A stretch of DNA of 64,000 nt. It comes from Eretmocerus hayati. Its lineage: Eukaryota; Arthropoda; Insecta; Hymenoptera; Aphelinidae. The notes beneath the pieces were generated by a model. That model saw only the letters and a program-made list of their open reading frames with translations. It was not told where the DNA came from and did not search any database. Shown in pieces: positions 1 through 11,762 of the stretch (within the stretch, counting starts at the first letter, position 1; each line of letters begins with the position of its first letter). Position numbers and translations under genes: made by a program. Where the stretch lies: assembly GCA_029851415.1 (NCBI GenBank), contig CM056744.1, forward strand, positions 122,296,838 through 122,360,837, in the 5' to 3' direction.

Positions 1-3000
1 TTGCAAAATTGTTCTATCTTTATCCGCGTTCAAATCACAGCCCATTGAGTAAAAACCGTTTTTTTCTCGAAATCCTTGAAATTACATCAGCTATTTGAGG
101 TACCAAAAAGGGCTGGGAGAAAAATTAAAAATAAAAAGTTAGCATATTTTCTCATCTTTAAGATGCTTCTTTCAAAATTCCTTTACGTTCATCTGGGTTC
201 GAGTAATCGAAGTTTTTGCAAAAGAGGATTTCATACCCCCGTTCAGGAATTTTTGCACGGTACTGTATGTCACCTCAGATAAAACGGAATAAGTCCATGA
301 GGATGATTTCATCATCCTTTTGTTGTGTATTCTCACCCAGACCCAGTGGTGTAAGTTGCAAAATGGAAGGAAATACCCATATTGTTCTTAGACGTTTTTT
401 TGCTACAAAATCATGCCATAATAGAAACTTCCACGTCAATGCAAAATTTTGTCCACGTATGCCACTTTCACAAATGAGCACATTGAACCCGAGAAGTTAG
501 TCTCCACGAGGAAACTTTGAGTACCCGCTCTTCTGCATCACCGCGTGCAGGGCGTTCGGATTGTTACCTGGTAAACATCGCAGCTGGGTAGCCAAGTTCT
601 CCCAATTGCATGCCCTTGTGCATCAAGTGAGCTGCGAAGTATGTACATGCGTTCTCCGCGACTTCGTACGTAACCCACCCCAACGCTTCCTCAACGGAGT
701 CATGTGCTTATCTCTCCCAAGATCTGAGATGTGTTTCACAAATGAGTCGATCAGTCTTTGTGATTTGTACGTCAAGGTCACGAGCGCACAATAGTCTAAG
801 AGTGGCTATGAACTGAATACTTGAGTGGGCGCAACTCCGGATTGGTGTGGTGATACAAGTCTTGAGAAACCGCAGACCGTATAGGGCTGTCTTGCTGTTG
901 ACTTTCCGAGTTACTTATTTGCCGAGCAGCTTCACTGTCAACTTTCTGTCGAGTCCAACACCAAGACCTCTAGGTGGAAGATTCAAGGACATCACAATCG
1001 TAACAGGGCGGGAGGGGGAAGGCTGGTGTAAAAGAATCTTGCTTACCAGATATTCATAGATAGTGATGACCAAAACGGCGATTGAGGGATGGCCCTAATC
1101 TTCGAGATGATTTGTGCTGATTCGAGGGATCGTGAGACGGCTGATGCGCAACCTGCCTTTGGAACCGGCTTCTCTTCGCGATGGTCAGAATCTGCCCGAA
1201 CCCGCCACCACGCGATTGCGCGACTGCGAGCACCTGCCTCTCCACCGTTTCGTTGCCCACCCGAGACCAGCACGGAGCGGTTCGGGCGGTGAAATTTTGG
1301 AGGGCTAATTGGCTTCTATCGCGCGGCGCACAGCAGTGGCGGCGCAGCGAATGATAACGAGCCGATCGCCGACTGCAGAAAGAAGCTTTTTATCCGGCGC
1401 CTTGGTCTTTCATCGCTCGCGCGCGGCCGAGTGAGCCGCACATTCCCGGAGTCGAGCCGATCGGGTGGCCTCCCTCGCCCTCCCCCCGATGTCTTTTTGC
1501 CCGACGCTATAGCGAGCTGCTCGTGGTGGTCCCGCTCTGCTGGTGGCCTCTCCCGCTCCTCCTCGCGCTCGCATTCGCGCGCCGATCGCGCATCGGATCT
1601 GTGTCGTGCAGCGCTGCTAGCAGCTCGTCGGTGCATGTTGCGCGCTCGTGATGGTGCCGCGGCTCTCGCGCTCGGGACAAAAAGAGCCTCGCGAGCGCGG
1701 CATTAATCTCGACGAGTAAGAACGAGGGTCGGCCGCGTGTGGGCCGCGCCACGCAGCAGCCACCTGCCGAGGCCGCATTCTATTTTTCCGATGCCAGTCG
1801 GCCCACCGCGCTTGTGGAATGCAAGCCCGCAGAAAACGGCCCTCATGGCTCCGGATGTTTTTGTGTCATTGCGAGTCACTGCAACTGCGAGCTGGACCTT
1901 ATCTGTTTGAAGCGATGCACAAGCGCTAGCTCCCGATTGAAGAATTGGCCCGTAAGACGGTGGACTAATATATCTAATCCGAGTTCAGTCTGACTTCAGG
2001 TTTTGGAGCAACAAACGAGGTTGAGTTCAGTTTGGAACCCGGATTTGAAAGTGGGAGACTTATAATTTCGACATAATTGATCTCACTCTCACATGAAGAT
2101 TCAAGAAGCTCTAGTATTGGTGCCAATGTTGATCCTGCTTAAAAAGTAAGCGCGTTTGAAGAAAACTTAATAGAGTTCGACCAGTGTTCATTGCACTATT
2201 GAATATTGGTGAACAGCTCCGCCAGGCCAACTGAATATGTAATTCAGATAACGTAATATCTAACATGATCATTGTGAAACTCCGCCTGAGTGAGGATAGT
2301 TCAATACACGAATCTATACATGCAAAAGCTTGAAATCTGTCACAATTCATAATGGAGAAATTGCAAGGCTATACGCCCTGCATGGGAAGCTTGAAAGTAC
2401 TTGTTCATCTATTCACAAACCCTTCCCAAGAAGTGGGTTAATTTTGCGTTGAATCGCATGTGTTCCCCCATTGGCTGACTTTTGCCGTGTATTCCCATAC
2501 TAGAGACGTTTCACCTCGAATCTCACTGAGAAGATGAGCGAGAAATACCAACAATTAAGAGGTCACCTGATTGAAAAGTTGCATCAACTACGATAGGTTA
2601 TCTCAGCTATCTACAGTCGTTCCCAAAGTCAAAAACTACCTGTTTGTTGTTCCAACAGCTGTAAATGAACTTGCAAAAGAACTGCTGGAAAAGTCATGGG
2701 AGTTGTATTCTGGGATCTCGTTTGCACATTGAAAAGTATTGAAGGGTCAACCCGAACCTCGATCGAAAGTGGATAATAATTACTAGAAAAAGACAGTTTT
2801 TAGTCTGGGCACTGAGCCCAATCTGCCAGGCCCAAACTGAACTGGGGTTTCCTACGCGTGCACTGGTTCACGAGGCCGAGTATAGCATCACACGTGGTCG
2901 GAGAGCCTGCACTCGCAACCGCGATCAGTTTCCCATTGTCGCGGGCATTGAGATGTTCAACGGGCGGGGACCGTACAGTGCGTAAATAACAATGCATCTC

Positions 3001-6000
3001 AGAAGCCGGCCACTCTTTCTTTATCCTGCCATTTGCCGCGAGGTGCTCCGTTGTTGCGGCCGATCACTATGTGGCAATGATCGCGGTGACGGAGGCCACA
3101 TTGTGGCCAGACACACGTCGCGAGCTCAACGCTTCTTCGGGGCCAATCGGACGAAAAAAACTCGCAACACGCTCTCCTCTCCTCCATTGCATCGACAGCG
3201 ACAACTGCAGCAGGACTCCGATCTGCTCATCGTTGCGGAGGGCCTAAGCGGCACAATGAGCGATGACGACGATGAGCGGCTTCTTTTCTTTGGTTGCGCT
3301 ACCGCACCCGAGTAGGAGCAAGCTGCGTTAGTATAATAATTGTGTCACCACCATCGTCCGATCCTCCTTTGATCGGCAATTTTCCACGCTCCGACGTCGG
3401 ACCAAAGAGAGTACTCCTATTAGGTTGCGCGCAGTTTGTTCGGTGAGAAAATCTGACACAATTACCGCCCAGAATCGAGACCGCCTCAGTGTGTTGGGTC
3501 ACGTGCTGACACGCCGAATGTGCTCACGTGTTATGCTCTGTAATTTTCATGAGCAGTGGGTTTGAAACGAATGTCCACTGCATAGAGGTGGAAAATCGAA
3601 TTGAAGAATGGGCTCTGCACGTATCTCGAAACCTCCCTACCTTGATGAAGTGTTCTCGCATCAAAAGTAGCTCGTGTTCTATAGACACTTATGAATAGAG
3701 ATCAGAGCGTGACACGCGGGGTTCGGACTCGAAGAGCTTTGAAATCGTCGTTCCCGAGTCCTTCGAATTTCATCGACTTGGGGCTCGACTTGAATCGACA
3801 ATTCCAACGGCTGTCGGGAGAGCGAAATGTTTTTCCACTGATGGCGCAATTCTTTCCGAGATTTTCGATTCAAAAGCACAGCGAACGCGTTCAGAAGGGA
3901 GGGGGGTGCACTGTGCTAGCCAATGATACTCACCCATGCATGGGAAGATTCGCGGAGGCATTATTTGATCAGAGCTAGCGTGCGCAGGATGCGGCGTGTG
4001 ATAGCCCCGTTCTGTATACGAGGTAGAGGCACTCGTTAAATATATAGTGGCGTTGCCGGTGCAAAAGATGCGAGACTCGCGAGCAGGATGAAGACGTCTA
4101 GCGCTTAGGGCTGGCAGCTCAAGGTCTGCCACTTTCCCCTTTGCGCCGCGCGCGGCCAATTTCTCGATCCCCTCCGGCGGTTGTATAAGCTCGCCGTCGA
4201 CTCGCTGACTTGGCTCGACTTCTCGTTCCTTACCTTATCCTCCTGCCGAGCAAAGCTCGTTTCGCGTGCCACAAGCGGCGTGTAGGCTCGCTCACCCTGA
4301 GAAAAGCCAACGAGTTATTCTTCCCTGGGACCGATGACGACTATAATGCTAGCTATGCCCTGATGTGCCGCACCCGCGCGCGAAAACGAGCATACGTGCA
4401 CACGCAGAGAACAAACGATGTCGCGAATTGACCTTGCTCTTGTAAAATGACATGTTACATGCATGGGCGCTCGTTGAACCTCGCTGCGTTGGCTCTGTGC
4501 ATTTGTGGTGTGGTCCGTTCTGCACTGCTTCCCAGCTGGCTCATAGGTGTCCTGATGTCTACAGGGCCCAGTGGCACAGACATATGTCAATCTTGAGCAC
4601 ACTCACACGAGCGTGCGGTAGAAAATTGTTTGGGGCCATTTGGACCATGTTCAGCTCATCGTAACCAATTTAGCTACATCATCAGTTGGGGAACATATCA
4701 TGACTCTAAATTTTCCTCCCAAGAGATGAAAATTAGAGGAATTTCATACCATGAGCTATGATGGGAAAGGAAATTAGTATAGATACGTGGATTGAGACGT
4801 TCCTAATCCTGCGACCGTACAAGAATGATAAAGGAAAAAAACGGTCAATTATGGCGATAATGTTGAGTGTCACTTTCTTATATGCCTAGTAACTTCAACC
4901 CGAGCTTTGATTGTAACTCAATGCACCTCAGACGAGATCTCAGATCGCTTTATCATCATATCAAATTAGCTCTTCGAGCTTGGTGAGCAAAGATACGTTG
5001 AAATATTTAAATATTAGTGGAAGATAGCACCAGCAAGATTGAGGTGGCGAGACTGGACACTTTTATTTCATTTCAAACACTGACTCAACCGGTAAAATAC
5101 AGAAAAGCCTCGTGTTTTCGAATGAATTCGGAGTTGATCCTGACTCTTTCTTGGTTTAGAGCTGACCCGGTAAGTCCTGTAGGACCCATCATTTGAAAAT
5201 CACATTGCCAATACCAGAGGCGATATTTTAGTGCTGTAGACATTCTGTAAACTTGTTTCAGACCGAAACCAAGCATTTTCTACGATTAAAAAGAGTGATG
5301 AAGCTCCTCTAAATTTTCATAGGAAGTTCCATAGGAAAATATGATCGACCACTTTTTTAAATCTTTGAAAGAGCGTAATCTGATGATTTATAGCAAGTGT
5401 GTAACTTCGGTCCACAAAAACTACTCTAACATCAAGAGTGCACCTCCAATGAAAGTATCCCATTGTTATGATTAGCCGATCTTCGCAATCTCAAAAGAGG
5501 CTGATCTGCAAGGAGTAATGGGTCTTGTAGGGAACATGAGGTCTTACGGGTTGTCGAGGTTGGTGGAAAAATTGGAAAATATTTTCAAAAAAAGTTCTTG
5601 TGAGCGAACGGAGCTTTGGCAAATGGACAATAGTTTTAAACATATAAATCATACAGTAAAAGAAAATGGATATGCGTAAGAGAGTGAAAAAAAGACAGGT
5701 TGGTAGAAGCGTAATGTCGCCGAATCTGTTGTTTGGTGTTCTAATATTCGTCATTTGTGGTATTGACATTGTTACGAGCCCCAGCCTGGTTAGAAAACGC
5801 GTGCTAATCCTTACATTTTGTCAAGTATACATTTTCCTACTAGTTGGTTGGTACTCTAAAAATCGACCGGGCCCTGCAGGACCCATCGCAAAATTGATGT
5901 TCCTGGTTGTTCTCAGCAATTATATGGTTGTTACGCCCAAACTGAACCAACTCAACAGGAAGAATGTTCATTCGTTTTCAGATAGTCTGGGTTCTAAGGA

Positions 6001-6670
6001 GTCAAGTAACTCATAACATTGGCCGGATTCTGAAACTCTCCTCATTTCATTTCGAATATGCTGAAGTGTCTACTTGAATTTGTACGAATACCGTGATTTC
6101 TCCCGTGATTTTGCTTTCTTCCGGCTTCATGTGCTTCAGCGCAAGTATTGTACTCTCCTTTGTACATAACTCTCATCATCCTGTTACATGATGAGCATCA
6201 CTCATACACCGACAGAGTTATTGACTCATTTATTAATCGCAGGGAAAATGGCGGGAGATGGGTGACGAAAGTTCACTCATTTTCCGCCACGATCAAGTGA
6301 TTAGTGCTGTCAGACCCGCCTTCCAGAATCAGCCACGAAGCATGTCACGCGCGTGTTCTTCACTGCCAATAATCCGACTCCAGTGTACCGAATTTACACG
6401 TTGCACCAGCGACGGCTCGATGACGATTGGCTGTATAGCCTGACGAATATATACCTCGTCACGATTGACGGACTTTGACCAGGCAGCTGAGAGGTCGGCG
6501 CGAATTCGACGTATTTGCCCACTTGAACCCTCGTCAGTTGGAGCGCTGCGTCCACAGATCGAACGTTACTCGGTAATCACTATCAAAGTGAGATTGACGC
6601 GCCGTAGTGGACGTAATGCTCCGATTTTCCTGTCGACTTGCGCGGAGGGCTGTTTGAAAATTGTCGTTTT

Positions 6671-7524
6671 GGCCAAGTCTACATAGGCGCGCTCACCCCG
6701 GGCGCGCGCGCTCTCTCTACCTAGACCCCGCGAAATAGGTACCGAAAAAATGATTCGAAAATCCACCTCAAAGTCTTCCCGTGCAATTCGAGTACCCAGA
6801 CCAAGTTCGTGAGATGGAAAATCTGTCGGTCTATCGTTAAGAATGACCAAAAAATTCATTTGCATCGAATTGAGATCGAAGAATGAGAGACGTGTATCTC
6901 GATCGATGTGCCTAATATCACCACTCCCAACTTCCCACGTATCTACCCCGCGGCCTGTTCAACAATATTGATTATTCAACATCACCTTGGGTTTACATCG
7001 ATACATATTCCAAAAACTGTGGGATAAGTTCAAGCGTAAGAAATTCTGGTTGAGGAGAACCGACGTGTCTCAAATTGACGGAGGAATGATTCGTGTAACA
7101 CAAATGTTATCTTTTGTGAATTATTTGCAATAGCTCGGTTACTCCTAACCAGAATTCCATACGCTTGAACTCATCCCGCAACTTTTGGATTGAGTATCAA
7201 ACTAAACCCAAGGTAATGCTAAATATTTTTGAACAGGCTGTGAACTAGATGTCTGAGAAGTTGGGAGTGGTGATATTAGGCACATCGATCGAGATACACG
7301 TCTCTCATTCTTCGATCTCAATTCGATGCAAATGAATTTTTTGGTCATTCTTAACAATAGACTGAAGGTTCTTCTCTCACAAATTTGGCCTGGGTGCTCG
7401 AGCTGCGAGGGAACTTGGGTGGATTTTCGAATCATTTATCGGTACCTATTCCACGGTCTAAGTGGAGACTGCGAGCGGCGAGAGCGCGCCCGCCTAGGGT
7501 GAGCGCGTCTATGTAGACTCGGCC
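6671..7524. mobile_element. Foldback element, ends GGCCAAGTCTACATAG (copy 1)
   Basis: Inverted arms of more than 300 bp share the terminus GGCCRAGTCTACATAGRCGC, then CACCCCGGGCGCGCGC and the conserved tract GATTYGAAAATC. A possible TTT duplication lies at the borders. No ORF of note. A second copy is at 38512-39355. Confidence 0.75.
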
Positions 7525-8074
7525 TTTGGATACTCAAGTCCATCGAGTCTGTCAGGATTAGTCTTGCAGGGTGTCTACCGATCCTTCCAGTCCTTCTAGT
7601 CCTTAGAATATCCTCATTTGATTTGAAGAGCCCCTATGTCCTTAGAAAATCCTCATCTGCATGGCTCGGTCTTTACTAATTTGAAATCTGGAAGCAAGTT
7701 ACAAATACGCGCGTGTAATTCATATCGTTAGCTGTCAATTAATATAATAGAATTTCAACAATTGATGCTGACCACATTAGGCGAGATTTCAAGAAAGTAC
7801 TTGCGAGGAAGAGTCTATGGTAAGACTTGGAATACAGGCTATAAACGTATTCATACATTTTTAGTCGTTTTGTTCAAAAGAGATGGTTGCACGCACAGGC
7901 TCATAATTTTAAGAGCAAAATCTTCATCATCTCTCTTTGCAGCGCTTCGGACAAAATAAGAGTTTTAAATTCAAGAACAATCAGTTTTAAGTTGGAAGTC
8001 TCAGTGTGAACTGGTCGAGAAACGATCTGTGCACGATGAAACCGTGAATTTTGACGGGGGTATAGAAAAACTTA

Positions 8075-8375
8075 CAAGGAGAAATCCAACCTTGCGGGTT
8101 CTGGATTCATCTCAAACTCTGGAAATCATCTTGTTTTGGTGGAAAATGAAGGTATCTCCAAGGGTTGAGTCCAACGGGTCTGCTATCCCGAGATACAGTT
8201 ATGGAGGTTAGCAATCTCCAGTATATCTGCATGTGTCTTTTTAACATGGGCCTATGAGGACAATGTTAATTCCCATAGCTGTATCTTGGGATAGGAGGCC
8301 CATTGGACTTAATACTCGGAGATACCTCCATTATTCACTGAAACAAGATGATTCTCAGAGTTTCATCAAGATTTG
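8075..8375. mobile_element. CAAGGGGAGG-family MITE, right end missing
   Basis: The left end CAAGGAGAAATCC is preceded by TTA; the arms and the AACATGGGCCTATG centre match the family. The match fades near 8375 before the expected right terminus, so this copy is truncated and has no second duplication. Confidence 0.72.
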
Positions 8376-8472
8376 TGTTCACTTTGAATGAAGTTTCTGC
8401 ATAAAGTACAGTTGAAAGTTATTCTGAGAACGCTATTTTGACAGACGCTGTATGAGTTGACGATGTGATTAA

Positions 8473-9048
8473 CCCTTAATTACCCACGTAGTAGACTTTT
8501 GGCACACGCGAAATTTCAATCTCATCTCCAAGTCGGAACTCATGTTTTGGGGTTCTGGAGCCTACATGTAATTTCATATTTCAATATTACCTTTCAAATG
8601 GACCAATCACAGCATTTGAAAAAAAAATTTTTTTAAAAATATACTCAAAATCCATCACTGACAAAACTCAAAATTCCCGTTTTGAAGAATATTCATTCAA
8701 ACCAAGTGCCAATAGTTTCTTTGAAGTCTACTCATGATATAAAAATGATCACCACGACGACCTCAGCCACGATTGCTATATTATTTTCGGAATTTGGAAA
8801 ATTTTCTATCGGCGTAACCCAGAGAGAAGACAAAAAGATGACATTTTCTAGAATTTTTAGAGAAAATGTGTGATTTCCAAACGTAAGTTAGGGAATTTAT
8901 ATTGATTATTGTTTGAAGTACATGAAAGTAATTTTTAACCAGGATTTTCCACGAGAAAATCGCGGAAATAGAGCAATTTTCGTGATGTGCGCCACTTGGC
9001 TACCACGTGGGTTGGAGTGTTAGTAAATCTCACGCGGGTAACTAAGGG
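8473..9048. mobile_element. piggyBac-like non-autonomous element, TTAA duplication
   Basis: TTAA flanks both ends (8469-8472, 9049-9052). The termini CCCTTAATTACCCACGT and CGCGGGTAACTAAGGG are imperfect inverted repeats beginning CCCTT, as in piggyBac-type elements, whose target is TTAA. The 576-bp interior has no transposase ORF. Confidence 0.72.
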
Positions 9049-9812
9049 TTAATGGCAGCCCCGCAGCGTTGTTACGCATATGTTACGTATGCGGACCCGA
9101 TGTAGCTCGGGTGCTCAGCTCGCTCTGGTCGCGTCTAGGCAGCCATGCGACTTTTATATAGGGCTGTAATCTTTGAGCGCGTGCTGCCCAAGTATATGTA
9201 CAGGACTTCCCGACGCCTGTCAATTACTTGTTATATACGGTCCCCTGCAGGTCCCAGCCCTGCATCCTTCCGCATCTCTGATCCCTACGACCGACAAGAA
9301 GAACAAGAGCGCGCCGATAGCCCTGCCTCGAATCCTGGTGTGGCCGCAATGCGTTCTCGATCCGCCACTATCGCGAACAATGTGTGTATGCGCTCATGAG
9401 TGCTTTGGCTCGTTTTTTTTTTTTTTTTTGTTTCAATGTGAAGATTATATGGATGTAGAGTTCATGGAGGAAAATTGGGTTGCCTTCACCATAGACCATT
9501 AGGACTAGAATATTTTTCTGGTTATGTTACCAGAAGTGGAAGGATAGGCGTGCAACGGATCCTTTGGTGATTCTCTTTCGGCGAAGCCGACATTCTGCAT
9601 TCATTTCGTGAAGAAATGCGGTTCCCCCATCCTCTCACAAGTTGCGATTGTGCGATTGATCGATAAATTTCTCGAAAGCATCGAATTCGGAGTGCAGCTA
9701 CGTTCACGTTGGTGAGATCTAATGTCCATATCTTTAGAGTCGAGAGCTATCGACCACTGCTAAGATGTCACATTCGACCATCTTGGATTGTTTCGTGTGT
9801 CGGCATGGAGAC

Positions 9813-9884
9813 TATAAAAGGGTTACTATAGCCTCCACTCGTGTCGGTATCACAGGTCGCAACCACGCGGACGTACACCAAACA
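9813..9884 (+). promoter_or_regulatory. Possible TATA promoter and short leader exon
   Basis: TATAAAAGG at 9813-9821 is followed about 30-40 bp on by TCACAG and then, after a short stretch, a donor-like CAA|GTATGT at 9884/9885. It could be a 5' leader exon for the membrane-protein gene 1.5 kb downstream, but it has no ATG and the link is unproven. Confidence 0.2.
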
Positions 9885-11410
9885 AGTATGTCTGGTTGCC
9901 TGTTTTCAGGATCATTCGATAATGGTTCGAATTAGTAGTTGATAGACGATTTTATTATCTTAAGCAGTCTTATTACGAGCTGCCCCCCCCCCATTATTTG
10001 TGATAGATATATGGGCTATTCCGCAAAAACTATTAAAATGTTTTGAGCTGACATTCTTGAACGATGTAAGATAAGTTCAATCCAAAAATTGATTCATCAG
10101 CTCCCATCAAAAATAAAAGCTATAGAAAGGAATCTAAATGGTGAGTTGATGAAGTCTGTTGAAGTTGGCTATTGGATGTATGGGTTTTTCAATCCAACGA
10201 AAAATCCATACCTTCCAATGTTCATCGTGTAGAATCGAGATGAAAGTCGTCAGTGTGAATTTGGTAGAAGTATGTAGTGGTTCAGATGAGCTTTGATTCA
10301 ATATCATGACATTCCAATTCCTGAGAGTTATAATAATTGCAAATTATTCGCCATGTACTCGAGGATTGAGAATCTCATCTGCGTTCCGGGAAAAACTACA
10401 TTCCATATAAATGAATTCTAAAATCGAGAAATTGGCAGTGGTATTTGTGTAGAGAAAGGTGACTGTGGATCGGTGTAACTCCTAAAAATACTCTTTTGTT
10501 CAGAAAATAACCGATAAACCGAAAGGAATCCGCGCGCTTGCGCGTGGTGAATACCTAGTACCCGCATAATGTGCACTCGACACGTAATATGGGTACTATG
10601 GATATCCCTTTGGAAGCACTAAGAACGGAAAAAGTTCCTAGATTGGCGTTCATGGCGGTCTATCTTCGATTGGAATAATGTTCGGGTAGACCAAATCGAA
10701 CTACGCTTAGGATAATCTTTACTATTTGAATACGCTCACCAGCATCATTTGGAGAATCCAACCCCCCCCCCTCTCTTCCTGCACCACTGCGCAATCAGTC
10801 TTCCCCAGATATATCAGGTTATCATTTATCTCGTATATAGATGACATTCTCAACTTGAGACTTGGCGTTACGGCGAATTACGTTACCAAAAGTATCGTCC
10901 CAATGGCCACCACTCGCTTGTGACCATTAAGGCTTAAATCCATAAAATATTCTCTATCTTTCGAGTCCGCTTCCATTCGCCCATATTATGGATCACTTAT
11001 TTCGTGATCGTGAATCTTGAAACGTTTGAAATAGATGAAGTAGAAAAGCAAATACTCCTGATGTGTTCTTCACAATCTGAGTGATGTCAATCAGTGCTTG
11101 GTGTGATGAACTCCGCCACAGGCCAGCTAATTAACCCGAGAAACCCTCCACTCTCCTGAAGCGTCATATTTTCGTTGAGTTAGAACGGTTCGATCTTCAA
11201 CATCACGACAATTTTTCGAGCCATTTTCCATCCATACTGGAAAGAAATTCCTCTGGTGCATCGAAGACAGGTTAAATTCTAGTAAACTGCCGAAGCCGAA
11301 TGATCCGGGCTAAGGTGCTGCGCGATGTATACTGATCTCGAATCTCCCGCCAGGGTTGATGATGTGTCGCAACGTTGACTGATAACCGCGTTGTCCTTGG
11401 ACGGTTGCAG

Positions 11411-11762
11411 GTCGGCTGTGCAGCGGCGACGAGCAGCAATGCGAGCAGCAGGGGCACCAGTGCGAGCGGCAGCACCGGTCCTAGCAACGCGAGCGGCGCG
11501 GGCGTCGCTCGGCTCAATCACAAATTTCACGACGTGGACAGCTGGTGGTCGGGTGTCGCCGAGGAGGAGCTGTTCTACTACTCGAGCATAGACTACGAGT
11601 TGGAGTCACTGTTTGCGGTGGTGAGCAGTTTCGTGCCGCCCCCGCCAAGGCCGCCCTACCTGCCGGAGGACACCCCGCCCACGGACGGCATCACAACGTG
11701 CGACCTGTGCAGTTGGGCCCTCAGAAACGATAGGTACTCCTTCTCGCTCGACGGCACTCTCG
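11411..11762 (+). CDS. Membrane-protein gene, ectodomain exon
   Basis: The acceptor TTGCAG ends at 11410 and the donor CG|GTGAGT starts at 11763. The frame is open across 352 nt and leaves phase 1. It encodes an S/N/G/A-rich linker with two N-A-S sequons, then an acidic-aromatic block (DSWWSGV, YYSSIDYELESL), a PPPPRPP stretch and a TTCDLC cysteine pair. The next exon continues the codon as G|AA (Glu). I recognise no named domain. Confidence 0.8.

Larger units (their letters stand above)
1..11410. other. Region upstream of the first visible exon
   Basis: No supported gene. It holds a CpG-rich island (1090-1760), a milder one near 3000-3300, the foldback at 6671-7524, the MITE at 8075, the piggyBac-like element at 8473-9048, a poly-T tract near 9413 and the TATA-like site at 9813. 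Missing 5' exons of the membrane-protein gene may be here or off the window. Confidence 0.6.

Noticed and set aside
4210..4431. Possible signal-peptide exon (ARLLVPYLILLPS) for the membrane-protein gene
   Set aside because: The frame begins with TTG, not ATG, and no phase-0 donor was identified.
5666..6016. 116-residue hydrophobic open frame (+) resembling a membrane protein
   Set aside because: Hydrophobicity follows from T-rich sequence; no family resemblance and no supporting exon structure.
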